Below, in pieces: positions 12,201 through 19,300 of a DNA stretch of 64,000 nt (within the stretch, counting starts at the first letter, position 1; the number at the start of each line of letters is the position of its first letter). The stretch is from positions 244,308 through 308,307 of the forward strand of contig NZ_MOBP01000012.1 of NCBI RefSeq assembly GCF_003732665.1. The letters run 5' to 3'. This stretch comes from Pseudomonas frederiksbergensis. Its GTDB lineage: Bacteria; Pseudomonadota; Gammaproteobacteria; Pseudomonadales; Pseudomonadaceae. The notes beneath the pieces are model-generated. The model worked only from the letters and a program-made list of their open reading frames with translations. It was not told where the DNA came from and ran no database searches. The position numbers and the translations under genes were made by a program.

Positions 12201-15200
12201 GTGATTGGCGAAATGTACGTCGGCGGCGCGGGTGTGGCGCGGGGCTACTTGAACCGCGAGCAACTGAGCGCCGAACGCTTCCTCAGCCATCCGTTCAGCC
12301 GCGAGCCAAACGCGCGGATGTACCGCACCGGCGACCTCGGCCGCTGGCTGGCGGACGGTAGCGTCGAATACCTGGGGCGCAACGACGAACAGGTGAAGAT
12401 TCGTGGTTTCCGCATTGAATTGGGCGAGATCCAGGCGACCTTGGCCACCTGCGACGGTATCAGCGAAGCGCTGGTCATCGCCCGGGAAGATGCGCCGGGG
12501 GACAAGCGTCTGGTGGCGTATGTCATTGCGCAGGAAGGCGTGCAACTCAGCGTCAGCCAACTGCGCTCGCAACTGCTGTTCTCCCTGGCTGATTACATGG
12601 TGCCAAGCGCCTTCGTCACCCTGGCCGCGTTCCCGTTGACCGCCAACGGCAAGCTCGATCGCAAGGCATTGCCCGCACCTGATCAGTCTGCCGTGGCGTC
12701 GCAGCAGTACGTCGCACCGCAAGGCGCGGTGGAAACAACCCTGGCGACGATCTGGCAAGAACTGCTGGACCTCGAACAGATTGGCCGTCACGACAACTTC
12801 TTCGAACTGGGCGGCCATTCGCTGCTGGCGGTGAAGCTGATCGAGCGCATGCGGCATGCCGGTTTGAGCGCCGATGTCCGCGTGCTGTTCGGCCAACCGA
12901 CCCTGGCGGCCCTGGCTGCTGCGGTGGGCGGCTACACAGAAGTGATCGTGCCGCTGAATCGGATCGCGCCGGATTGCCAACGGATCACCCCGGACATGCT
13001 GCCCCTGGCCAACCTGGATCAACCGGCCATCGACCGTATCGTGTCCATGGTCCCCGGCGGCGTCAGCAATGTTCAGGACATCTACCCGCTGGCGCCATTG
13101 CAGGAGGGGATCCTGTATCACCACCTCGCGGCGACCCAGGGCGATCCGTACCTGCAATATGTGATGTTCGGCTTCGACAGTTTCGAACGCTTGATCAGTT
13201 TCAGCCACGCCTTGCAAGCCGTGGTCGCCCGGCATGACATTCTGCGCACGGGCGTGCTGTGGGAAGGCCTGGCCGAACCGGTGCAAGTGGTCTGGCGTGA
13301 GGCGCGGCTGGTTGTCGAAGGGGTTTCGCTGGAACCGTCGGCCGGTGATATCGCCGAGCAACTGCATCAGCGTTTCGACCCAAGGCACTATCGCCTGGAC
13401 ATCCGCGAGGCACCGCTGATGCGCATCGCCTATGCCCAGGACACGCCGAATCAGCGCTGGGTCGGCATCCTGTTGTTCCATCATTTGGTGGACGACGCGA
13501 CGTCACTCGCCGTGCTGGCCTCGGAAATCGAGGCGCATATGCACGGCCAGGAACAGGGCTTGCCGGCCTCTGTGCCATACCGCAATTACGTGGCCCAGGC
13601 CCGCTTAGGCGTGAGCCGCGAGGCCCATGAAACCTTCTTCCGTGACATGCTCGGCGATGTCGACGAGCCGACACTGCCGTTCGGTTTGCAGGACGTGCAG
13701 GGCGATGGCAGCGGCATCGAGGAAGTGCGTCAGGACATCGACGCCGACCTCAGCCGCCGTTTACGTGTCCAGGCCCGCCAGCTCGGGGTGAGTGCGGCAA
13801 GTCTGTATCACCTGGTTTGGGCCCAGGTGCTGGCCAAAGTCTCGGGCAAGGATGACGTGGTGTTCGGCACCGTGCTGATCGGCCGGATGCAGGCCGGCGA
13901 GGGCGCTGACCGAGCGCTCGGGATGTTCATCAATACCTTGCCGTTGCGGGTAAAAGTGGGCGAGCAAGGCGTGCGTGCCGGGGTGAAAGCCACCCATGCG
14001 CGACTCAGTGCCTTGCTCGGCCATGAGCACGCTTCGCTGGTGCTGGCGCAACGTTGCAGCGGGGTGGAAGCACCGACGCCGCTGTTCAGTGCCTTGCTCA
14101 ACTACCGCCACACCGGGGCCATGACGTCGACCGAAGCGCTGTCGGCCTGGAATGGCATCGACTTGCTCAGCGGTGAGGAACGCACCAACTACCCGTTGAC
14201 CTTGTCGGTGGATGATCAGGGCGAGGCGTTCAGTTTCACCGTCATGACCCCGGCGCGGATCGGCGCGCAACGCATCTGCGGTTATGTGCAGCAGACGTTG
14301 CGCGGCTTGATCGGCATGCTTGAACAGACGCCGGAAGCGCCGCTGCATGGGTTGTCGATCCTGCCGGCCGCTGAGTCCGAGAAGCTATTGGTGACGTTCA
14401 ACGCCACTGAAGCGTTGTATCCGGTTGACCAGACGGTTCATGGGTTGTTTGAGGCTCAGGTGGCGCGCACGCCGGATGCGCTGGCCGTGATACACGGCGC
14501 ACAACAGTTGAGTTATCGCGAGCTGAACGAAAAAGCCAACCGCTTGGCCCATCACCTGCGTAAACAAGGGGTGCAGCCGGATTCGCGAGTGGCGATCTGT
14601 GTCGAGCGCAGTGCCGAGATGGTCGTCGGTTTGCTGGCCATCTTGAAGGCGGGCGGCGGTTACGTGCCGCTCGATCCGGCTTATCCTTTGGATCGGATCG
14701 CCTACATGCTGGAGGACAGCGCCCCGGCGGCGGTGTTGACCCAGGCCGGGACTCGCGGGCTGCTGTCCCATGTCCAGGTGCCGTTGATTGATCTGGATGA
14801 CGCTTCGTGGTACAGCGAATCCGTCGCCAATCCATCGATTGAAGGGCTGACGTCAGCGCACCTGGCCTACGTGATCTACACCTCCGGCTCCACCGGATTG
14901 CCGAAAGGCGTGATGATCGAACACCGCAATACCGTGAACTTCCTCACCTGGGCCCATCGCTCATTTGACGAAGCCACACTGGCGAAAACCCTGTTCTCGA
15001 CCTCGTTGAACTTCGACCTGGCGGTTTACGAATGCTTCGCGCCGCTGACCTCGGGCGGCAGCATTACCGTCGTGACCAACGTGCTGGAGCCGCAACACGA
15101 CATCACACTGATCAACACCGTGCCCTCGGCGCTCAAGGCGCTGCTGGAATCGGGCGGGGTGAGCGACAGCGTGCACACGGTCAACGTCGCCGGTGAAGCG

Positions 15201-16151
15201 CTTAAACGCAGTCTGGTGGAAAGCCTGTTCGAACAGACCAGCGTCAAACGCCTGTGCAATCTCTACGGCCCGTCAGAAACCACGACTTACTCAAGCTGGG
15301 TCTCGATGGATCGCGAAGACGGTTTCGCCCCGCACATCGGCAAACCGGTCGCCAACACCCGGTTCTATTTGCTGGATGAACACCAGCAACCGGTGCCACT
15401 GGGCGTTCCGGGTGAAATCTACATCGGCGGCGCAGGCGTGGCGCGGGGTTACCTCAACCGCGACGACCTCACCGCCGAACGTTTCCTCAGCGATCCCTTC
15501 AGCAGCAACGGGCGGATGTACCGCACCGGCGACTTGGGCCGCTACCTGAACGACGGCAACATCGAATACCTGGGTCGCAACGACGACCAGGTGAAAATCC
15601 GTGGTTTCCGCATCGAGCTCGGCGAGATCGAAGCCAAACTCGCGCAACACGAAGCCGTCAAGGAAACCACCGTCCTCGCTCGCGAAGACGTGCCGGGCGA
15701 AAAACGCCTGGTCGCCTATTTCACCCTGCACTCAACGGATAACGCCGCAGACATCGAAGACCTGCGCGCTCATCTGCAAACCCAACTCCCGGCCTACATG
15801 GTGCCCGCCGCCTACGTGCGTCTCGATGCCTTGCCGCTGACCCCCAACGGCAAACTTGACCGCAAGGCGCTGCCGATCCCGGACCTGGCGTCGGTCATCA
15901 CCCGTGGCTACGAAGCGCCCATCGGCGAAACCGAAATCACCCTGGCCCAACTCTGGGCGGAAGTCCTCAACGTGGAGCGCGTCGGCCGTCACGACCATTT
16001 CTTCGAACTGGGCGGGCATTCCCTGCTCGCCGTCAGCCTGATGGAGCGCATGCGCCAGGCCGGCATGGAAGCGGATGTCAGGACGTTGTTCGAGCAACCC
16101 ACGCTCTCGGAATACGCGGCAACGACAGAAAAAATGGAGATTGTCCTGTGA
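1..16151 (+). CDS. Lipopeptide NRPS 1 (3' part; five modules, Ala-Val-Ala-Thr-Ala)
   Basis: This is the C-terminal ~5,380 residues of a cytoplasmic multimodular peptide synthetase; the frame is already open at base 3 and encodes the tail of a carrier (T) domain, so the true start lies upstream. Domain order is T(end)-[C-A-T]x5. Each A domain carries YTSGSTG, YRTGD, GRND[D/E]QVKIRG and NGKLDRK; each T domain carries LGGHSL, with the phosphopantetheine serine. All five C domains carry the second N-terminal histidine motif HHLxxxxGD typical of dual condensation/epimerisation domains. There is no thioesterase; the protein ends in a short acidic tail (EKMEIVL) that probably docks onto the next synthetase. 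The stop overlaps the GTG start of NRPS 2 (GTGA), so the two are translationally coupled. It corresponds by position to the middle synthetase genes of corpeptin/syringopeptin-type loci; this is inferred from domain content, not from a search. Confidence 0.97.
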   Translation, partial: ADVRVLFGQPTLAALAAAVGEQTEVVVPANRITADCQRITPDMLPLADLDQDAIDRIVATVPGGIANVQDIYALAPLQEGILYHHLAATQGDPYLQYVMFGFDSFARLESFGQSLQAVVARHDILRTGVLWEGLSEPVQVVLREARLVVEGVSLEPSAGDIAEQLHERFDPRRYRLDIREAPLMRIAYAQDEPGQRWVGILLFHHLVDDATSLAMLASEIEAHMLGQAQRLPASVPYRNYVAQARLGVSRAAHEAFFRDMLSDVDEPTLPFGLQDVQGDGSGIEELRQDIDADLSRRLRLQARQLGVSAASLYHLVWAQVLAKVSGKDDVVFGTVLVGRMQAGDGADRALGMFINTLPLRVSLGATSVRAGVKATHARLSALLGHEHASLVLAQRCSGVEAPTPLFSALLNYRHTGAMTSTEALSAWNGIEVLSGEERTNYPLTLSVDDQGEAFSFTVMTPARIGAQRICGYVQQTLHGLIEMLEQTPEAPLHGLSILPAAESEQLLVTFNATEALYPVDQTVHGLFEAQVERTPDALAVIYGEQRLSYRELNERANRLAHYLLGQGVRADSRVAICVERNADMVVGLLAILKAGGGYVPLDPAYPLDRIAYMLEDSAPAVVLAQAATLGLLSDASMPVVNLDSSIWQDQSVSNPSIEGLTSAHLAYVIYTSGSTGLPKGVMIEHRNTVNFLTWAHRSFDNATLAKTLFSTSLNFDLAVYECFAPLTSGGSITVVKNVLEPQDDITLINTVPSALKALLESGGLSQTVHTVNVAGEALKRSLVESLFEQTSVQRLCNLYGPSETTTYSSWVSMDREDGFAAHIGKPVANTQFYLLDEHQQPVPLGVPGEIYIGGAGVARGYLNREDLTAERFLNDPFNANGRMYRTGDLGRYLNDGNIEYLGRNDDQVKIRGFRIELGEIETKLAQHADINEAVVLAREDIPGEKRLVAYYTAPQTLDIDALRRHLQTQLPDYMLPAAYVHLDTLPLTPNGKLDRKALPAPDLASVITRGYEAPLGAVESTLAQLWQDVLNVERVGRHDHFFELGGHSLLAVTLIERMRQAGLSADVRVLFGQPTLAALAAAVGGRTEIIVPANSIHPDCSRITPDMLPLTDLTQDAIDRIVASVPGGVGNVQDIYPLAPLQEGILFHHLSAGQGDPYVLQARFAVQSRQRLDDFVRALQNVIDRHDILRTAVLWQGLDEPQQVVWREAQLGLDELALDPQAGDIAGQLHTRFDARHYGLDITQAPLMRLAFAEDKPNQRWVAMLLFHHMALDHTALEVVRHEMQAHLLGQAAELGAAVPYRNYVAQARLGVSQQEHEVFFRGMLGDIDEPTLPFGLQDVQGDGSDIEEARLVLDRDLSRRLRRLARQSGVGAASLHHLAWAQVLGRVSGQDDVVFGTVLMGRMQGGEGADRALGMFINTLPLRVDVAGQDVKAGVQAVHARLTALLGHEHASLALAQRCSAVAAPTPLFSALLNYRHSGEPSEAVDAAWQGIEALDSEERTNYPLTLSVDDLGDDFALTVLVSGGVSAERVCAFMNTALQRLATALESAPTSALHSLDVLPLVERRQVLTGFNATARIYPRSSTVHAAFEAQVRAHPSATAALHDGQSLTYRELNTRANRLAHHLIGLGVQPGESVAILLERSLELLVSQLAILKCAAVYVPLDVNAPAERQHFMVQDSQAAVVLTHRDEPVAPGTRRVDLDTLSLDNLPSQDPRLAQSSETPAYIMYTSGSTGTPKGVLVPHRAINRLVINNGYAQFNAQDRVAFASNPAFDASTLEVWAPLLNGGCVVVVEQDVLLAQSALRALLLEQSVSVLWMTAGLFHQYAAGLSDVFSQLRYLIVGGDVLDPAVIGRVLKDGAPQHLLNGYGPTEATTFSTTYEITMAGAGSIPIGRPVGNTRVYVLDAHQRPAPLGVAGELYIGGDGVANGYLNRPELTAEKFVPDPFSTGPHALLYRTGDLARWLANGTVEYLGRNDDQVKIRGYRIELGEIEARLAQHATIKDAVVLARTDVPGEKRLVAYFTLHEQDAAPDAEALRTHLQAQLPDYMIPAAYVRLDVLPLTPNGKLDRKALPAPDLEALVTREYEAPVGETEITLARIWEHILSVEQVGRHDHFFELGGHSLLAVKLIEQMRQSGLSADVRVLFSQPTLAALAAAVGSGSEVRVPANLIPSNCELITPAMLPLITLDQAAIEHIVSSVPGGVGNVQDIYPLAPLQEGILYHHLAAEQGDPYVLQAVFELHSRERLEAFIAALQNVIDRHDILRTSVVWQGLEAPTQVVWRQAKLHLEQVDVDAAAGDVAAQLQDQFDPRHYRLDISQAPMLRLAFAEDARNQRWVAVLLFHHMALDHTAMAVVQHEMQAHLLGEADQLSAAVPYRNYVAQARLGASQQEHEKFFREMLGDVDEPTLPFGLQDVQGDGRDVEEAKQSVDAALNQRLRAQARQLGVSAASLVHLAFAQVLGKVSGKQDVVFGTVLMGRMQGGEGADRALGMFINTLPLRVDVGAQGVRAGVKATHARLTALLGHEHAPLVLAQRCSGVVAPLPLFSALLNYRHSAVVDGSAQYQAAWHGIETLGGEERTNYPLTLNVDDLGNGFALSVLVTSQVGAQRVCAYMHTALESLVDALESAPGSSLRALSILPVAERAKLLVEFNASEAVYPVDQTVHGLFEAQVERTPDALAVIYGEQRLSYRELNERANRLAHYLRGQGVKPDSRVAICVERNADMVVGLLAILKAGGGYVPLDPAYPLDRIAYMLEDSAPAVVLAQAATLGLLADASIPVINLDSSIWQDQSVANPSIEGLTSAHLAYVIYTSGSTGLPKGVMIEHRNTVNFLTWAHRSFDSETLAKTLFSTSLNFDLAVYECFAPLTSGGSINVVKNVLEPQDDITLINTVPSALKALLESGGLSKTVHTVNVAGEALKRSLVESLFEQTSVQRLCNLYGPSETTTYSSWVSMDREDGFAAHIGKPVANTQFYLLDEHQQPVPLGVPGEIYIGGAGVARGYLNRDDLTAERFLSDPFNTTGRMYRTGDLGRYLNDGNIEYLGRNDDQVKIRGFRIELGEIETKLAQHADINEAVVLAREDIPGEKRLVAYYTAPETLNIDQLRSHLQTQLPDYMVPAAYVHLEKLPLTPNGKLDRKALPAPDLASVITRGYEAPLGETETTLANIWQDLLGLPQISRHDHFFELGGHSLLAVSLIERMRQAGLSTDVRALFSQPTLAALAAAVGSGKEINVPANLIPHDCEHITPSLLPLATLTQHAIDRIIATVPGGARNVQDIYPLAPLQEGILYHHLAAEQGDPYVLQSQFAFDSREHLDAFTQALQVVVDRHDILRTSMAWEGLEEPVQVVWRHAQLNVEEVTFTATEGDIADQLRERFDSRHHRLDLHQAPLMCIRFAQDALNQRWVATLLFHHMALDHTALEVVRHEMQAHLLGQAAELGAAVPYRNYVAQARLGVSQQQHETFFRDMLGDIDEPTLPFGLAQVQGDGRGIQEVTEAVDPALSLRLRAQARRLGVGAASLVHLAWAQVLSMASGQPNVVFGTVLMGRMQGGEGADRALGMFINTLPIRVQIDAQNVRAAVSATHARLTGLLGHEHASLALAQRCSGVASPAPLFSALLNYRHSAVQVTDELLSAWSGMHLLASEERTNYPLTLNVDDLGQGFSLTAQVEAQIGAQRICGYMQVALESLVNALEHAPHNAMRDLTVLPLAERQQLLDTWNAPTGVYAHDRTVHGLFEAQANAQPQAVAVVFEDQSLTYGELNARANQVAHRLLLLGIRPDDRVAICVERGLEMIVGLLGILKSGAGYVPLDPAYPAERIAYMLEDSTPVAILVHAATRELLAEESVRVIDLDCASLHSQSTVNPQVPELTSAHLAYVIYTSGSTGLPKGVMVEHRNVARLFSATKAWFDFGPQDVWALFHSFAFDFSVWEIWGALSHGGRLLVVPQAVSRSPDDCYALLCEAGVTVLNQTPSAFRQLIAAQGESTRAHSIRQVIFGGEALEPGMLKPWYARALNDQTQLVNMYGITETTVHVTYRALTSADAERPGVSPIGGRIPDLQLYILNPQREPVPVGVIGEMYVGGAGVARGYLNREQLSAERFLSHPFSREPNARMYRTGDLGRWLADGSVEYLGRNDEQVKIRGFRIELGEIQATLATCDGISEALVIAREDAPGDKRLVAYVIAQEGVQLSVSQLRSQLLFSLADYMVPSAFVTLAAFPLTANGKLDRKALPAPDQSAVASQQYVAPQGAVETTLATIWQELLDLEQIGRHDNFFELGGHSLLAVKLIERMRHAGLSADVRVLFGQPTLAALAAAVGGYTEVIVPLNRIAPDCQRITPDMLPLANLDQPAIDRIVSMVPGGVSNVQDIYPLAPLQEGILYHHLAATQGDPYLQYVMFGFDSFERLISFSHALQAVVARHDILRTGVLWEGLAEPVQVVWREARLVVEGVSLEPSAGDIAEQLHQRFDPRHYRLDIREAPLMRIAYAQDTPNQRWVGILLFHHLVDDATSLAVLASEIEAHMHGQEQGLPASVPYRNYVAQARLGVSREAHETFFRDMLGDVDEPTLPFGLQDVQGDGSGIEEVRQDIDADLSRRLRVQARQLGVSAASLYHLVWAQVLAKVSGKDDVVFGTVLIGRMQAGEGADRALGMFINTLPLRVKVGEQGVRAGVKATHARLSALLGHEHASLVLAQRCSGVEAPTPLFSALLNYRHTGAMTSTEALSAWNGIDLLSGEERTNYPLTLSVDDQGEAFSFTVMTPARIGAQRICGYVQQTLRGLIGMLEQTPEAPLHGLSILPAAESEKLLVTFNATEALYPVDQTVHGLFEAQVARTPDALAVIHGAQQLSYRELNEKANRLAHHLRKQGVQPDSRVAICVERSAEMVVGLLAILKAGGGYVPLDPAYPLDRIAYMLEDSAPAAVLTQAGTRGLLSHVQVPLIDLDDASWYSESVANPSIEGLTSAHLAYVIYTSGSTGLPKGVMIEHRNTVNFLTWAHRSFDEATLAKTLFSTSLNFDLAVYECFAPLTSGGSITVVTNVLEPQHDITLINTVPSALKALLESGGVSDSVHTVNVAGEALKRSLVESLFEQTSVKRLCNLYGPSETTTYSSWVSMDREDGFAPHIGKPVANTRFYLLDEHQQPVPLGVPGEIYIGGAGVARGYLNRDDLTAERFLSDPFSSNGRMYRTGDLGRYLNDGNIEYLGRNDDQVKIRGFRIELGEIEAKLAQHEAVKETTVLAREDVPGEKRLVAYFTLHSTDNAADIEDLRAHLQTQLPAYMVPAAYVRLDALPLTPNGKLDRKALPIPDLASVITRGYEAPIGETEITLAQLWAEVLNVERVGRHDHFFELGGHSLLAVSLMERMRQAGMEADVRTLFEQPTLSEYAATTEKMEIVL
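117..3255 (+). other. NRPS module 1: C(dehydrating-type)-A(Ala)-T
   Basis: C domain starts near RITPDMLPL; its catalytic motif reads HHLVDDATS instead of the HHMALDH of most other C domains here, a variant shared only by modules 5 and 14 (14: HHMVDDATS). The A domain (about 1558-3030) has FDLAVYE, NTVPSA, VNVAGE and NLYGPSETTTY, giving the code D-L-Y-N-N-A-L-T-Y, close to the DLFNNALTY alanine code. T-domain serine codon at 3144. Predicted residue Ala, converted to D by the dual C domain of module 2. Confidence 0.85.
3309..6475 (+). other. NRPS module 2: dual C/E-A(Val)-T
   Basis: C domain has YPLAPLQEG, HHLSAGQGD (dual C/E signature) and HHMALDH. The A domain (about 4745-6240) has FDASTLE, SVLWMTAGLF, LIVGGDV and NGYGPTEATTF, giving D-A-L-W-I-G-G-T-F, a classical valine code. 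It is one of four nearly identical Val A domains (modules 2, 6, 10, 12). The residue is predicted to become D-Val through the next dual C domain. Confidence 0.92.
6531..9672 (+). other. NRPS module 3: dual C/E-A(Ala)-T
   Basis: C domain with HHLAAEQGD and HHMALDH. The A domain (about 7972-9440) is nearly a copy of that of module 1 (FDLAVYE, NTVPSA, VNVAGE, NLYGPSETTTY) and gives the same Ala-type code. Predicted residue D-Ala, since module 4 begins with a dual C/E domain. Confidence 0.87.
9726..12930 (+). other. NRPS module 4: dual C/E-A(Thr)-T, residue probably Dhb
   Basis: C domain with HHLAAEQGD and HHMALDH. The A domain (about 11160-12690) has FDFSVWE, LNQTPSAF, VIFGGEAL and NMYGITETTVH, giving D-F-W-N-I-G-M-V-H, the classical threonine code. 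The next C domain (module 5) is of the variant subtype, so the loaded Thr is inferred to end up as 2,3-dehydrobutyrine (Dhb), as is common at this position in corpeptin-type peptides. Confidence 0.9.
12984..16130 (+). other. NRPS module 5: C(dehydrating-type)-A(Ala)-T
   Basis: C domain has the HHLVDDATS variant and YLQYVMFGFDS, matching module 1 closely. The A domain (about 14426-15905) gives the Ala-type code D-L-Y-N-N-A-L-T-Y. As I remember it, corpeptin has homoserine at the matching position, so this would be a difference. The module is followed by a short acidic C-terminal tail ending the protein. Confidence 0.85.
16137..16150 (+). promoter_or_regulatory. RBS and overlapping GTG start of NRPS 2
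   Basis: GGAG at 16137-16140 lies 7 nt before a GTG at 16148. The stop codon of NRPS 1 is the TGA at 16149-16151, so start and stop share bases (GTGA). This arrangement sets the start of NRPS 2 and implies coupled translation of the two synthetases. Confidence 0.8.
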
Positions 16152-16312
16152 CTGTGATCGAACTGTTGGCCACGCTAAAAGAAAAAGACGTACAGCTCTC
16201 AGTCAAGGGCGACCAACTCGTCGTACGGGGCAGGAAACAATCACTGGGCGAGCCGGCGGTGCTGGCCTTGCTGCGCGAACACAAGGCAACCCTGATCGAA
16301 CTGATCAAGGCC
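16148..16312 (+). other. N-terminal TubC-like docking domain of NRPS 2
   Basis: The first ~55 residues precede the C domain and show the pattern of TubC-type docking domains: VIELLATLKEKDVQL, then a beta hairpin (LVVRGRK), then LLREHKATLIELI. By hand count there are about nine K/R and seven D/E, so it is slightly basic, against an acidic tail on NRPS 1. Confidence 0.75.
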
Positions 16313-19300
16313 GGGCAATATGACGCCAGCAAGGCCGGCGACATCGACATTCCCGCCAATGCCATCCCGGCCGCAAGCACGCGGATCACCCCGCCAATGC
16401 TGCCGCTGGTGAGCCTGGATCAAGCGGCCATCGACCAGATCATCGCCACGGTGCCGGGCGGCGCCGCCAATGTGCAGGATATTTACCCGCTGGCGCCGTT
16501 GCAGGAGGGGATTCTCTATCACCACCTGACCGCGACCCAGGGCGATCCGTACGTTCTGCAAGCGCAGTTCACCCTCACCACCCGCGAACGCCTCGCGGAT
16601 TTTGCCGACGCCTTGCAAAGCGTGATTGATCGCCACGACATCCTGCGCACCGCCATCGTCCGCGAAGGGCTGGAAGAGCCGGTGCAAGTGGTCTGGCGTC
16701 ATGCTCGGCTGGGCTTGAAAGACATCAGCGCCGAGCTTGTCGACGGCGATGTGATGACGCAACTGCAAGCGCGTTTCGATCCCCGGCACCATCGCCTCGA
16801 CGTGAGTCAGGCGCCGTTGCTGTTGCTGGTGTTTGCCGAAGACACGCTCAACCAGCGTTGGGTGGCGATGCTGCTGTTCCACCATATGGTCCTCGACCAT
16901 GCGGCACTGGCCGTGGTGCAGCATGAAATGCAGGCGTATTTGTTGGGGCAGGGCGGGCAACTGCAAGCTGCGGTGCCGTATCGCAACTATGTGGCCCGGA
17001 CCCGGCAGGTCAGCCAGCGCAAGGCTGACGAAGCGTTTTTCAGCCAGATGCTCGGCGATGTCGATGAACCGACCTTGCCCTTCGGCCAGCAGGATGTGCT
17101 GGGCGACGGCAGCGCTGTCGAAGAAAGTCACCGTCAGTTGCCGCCGGAACTGAGCCGCCGCTTGCGGGCACAAGCCCGGCAGATGGGGGTCAGCGCCGCG
17201 AGTGTTATCCACCTCGCCTGGGCCCAGGTGTTGGGTTGCGTGTCGGGCCGCGACGATGTGGTGTTCGGCACGGTAATGCTGGGGCGCATGCAGGCTTCGG
17301 AAAACATGAGCCGGGCGTTGGGCATGTTCATCAACACCTTGCCGCTGCGGGTCGGCGTGGGTGCGCAAAGTGTGCGCGACGGGGTGAAAGCCACCCATGG
17401 GCGGCTCAGCACCTTGCTCAGTCATGAATACGCCTCCCTGGCGCTGGCCCAGCGTTGCAGCGGCGTGGCGGCACCGACGCCGCTGTTCAGCGCATTGTTG
17501 AATTACCGCCACAGCACCAGCGCGACCCAGGCGATGTCGGCCGAAGCCAGCCAGGCCTGGAGCGGCATCGAGACCCTGAGCGCCGGGGAGCGGACCAACT
17601 ATCCGCTGATTATCTCGGTGGACGATTTTTCCGATGACTTCGCCTTGAGCGTGCAGGCCAGCGTGATGATCGGCGCGCAACGTGTGTGCGACTACATGCA
17701 AACCGCCGTGGAGGGCCTGGTCACTGCGCTGGAAAGTGCGCCGGAATCGCCGCTCAACAGCCTGGCGATCCTGCCGGCTGCCGAGCGCGAACAGGTGTTG
17801 CAGACCTTCAACAGCACCGACCGCGCGTATCCCCGGGAACAGACCGTCCACGCCTTGTTTGAAGCGCAAGTCGCGGCTCGGCCGCACGCGCCCGCCGCTG
17901 TGGAGGCCGGGCAAACCCTGAGCTATGGCGAACTGAACGCTAAAGCCGAACACTTGGCCGCGCATCTGCTGGGGCTGGGGGTGAAACCGGGCGAAGCAGT
18001 GGCGATCCTGCTGCCACGCTCGCTGGATTTGCTGGTCAGTCAATTGGCGATCCTCAAATGCGCTGCCGTGTATGTACCGCTGGACGTCAACGCGCCCATC
18101 GAGCGCCAGCAGTTCATGCTGCAAGACAGCGGCGCCGTGCTGGCCTTGACCCGCCGTGACGAGGTGTTGGCCGAAGGCGTGCGCAGGGTTGATCTGGATC
18201 TTATGGATTTCGCTAACCAGCCTGTTCGTAGTGAGCAGCGCTCACCATCGAGCGAAACCCCGGCCTACATCATGTACACCTCGGGCTCCACCGGCACTCC
18301 GAAAGGCGTGCTGGTGCCGCACCGCGCGATCAGCCGTTTGGTGATCAACAACGGGTATGCCGATTTCACCCCGGCGGATCGCGTGGCCTACGCCTCCAAT
18401 CCGGCCTTCGACGCCAGCACCCTCGAAGTCTGGGCACCGTTGCTCAATGGCGGTTGCGTGGTGGTGGTCGAGCAGGATGTGTTGCTGTCCCAGGCCCGTT
18501 TGCGCGAATGGTTGCTGGCGCAATCGGTCAGCGTGTTGTGGATGACGGCGGGGCTGTTTCATCAATATGCCGATGGCTTGATGGCGGTGTTCGGGCAGTT
18601 GCGTTACCTGATCGTGGGGGGCGATGTGCTCGACCCGGCGGTGATCGGTCGCGTCTTGAAAGAAGGCGCGCCGCAGCATCTGCTCAATGGCTACGGCCCG
18701 ACCGAAGCGACGACCTTCTCGACCACGTTTGAGATCACGTCAGTTGGCGCGGGCAGCATTCCGATTGGCCGGCCGATTGGTAATACGCGGGTCTACGTGC
18801 TCGACGCGCAATTGCGCGCCGTGCCGCTGGGCGTGGCCGGTGAGTTGTTTATCGGCGGCGCGGGTGTTGCCAACGGCTACCTGAATCGGCCTGAACTGAC
18901 CGCTGAAAAATTCATTGTCGACCCCTTCAACGGTCAATCGATGTACCGCACGGGCGATCTGGGGCGCCACTTGCCCGATGGCACCATCGAATACCTGGGC
19001 CGCAACGACGACCAGGTGAAAATCCGTGGCTACCGCATCGAACTGGGGGAAATCGAAGCCCGACTGTCCCAGCACGCAAACGTGAAAGACGCCGTGGTCC
19101 TGGTTCGCGAAGACGTGCCGGGGGAGAAACGTCTGGTGGCGTACTTCACCGCCGATGACGCGGTGGATCTGGAAAACCTGCGCGCTCATCTGCAAGCGCG
19201 GCTGCCGGACTACATGGTGCCGGCCGCTTACGTGCGCCTCGACAGCTTGCCCCTGACCGCCAACGGCAAGCTCGATCGCAAATCCCTGCCGGCGCCGGAT

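Noticed and set aside
16148..16160. Later GTG (16154) as start of NRPS 2
   Set aside because: The GTG at 16148 overlaps the previous stop and sits 7 nt from GGAG; the later codon would be 13 nt away and would trim the docking helix.
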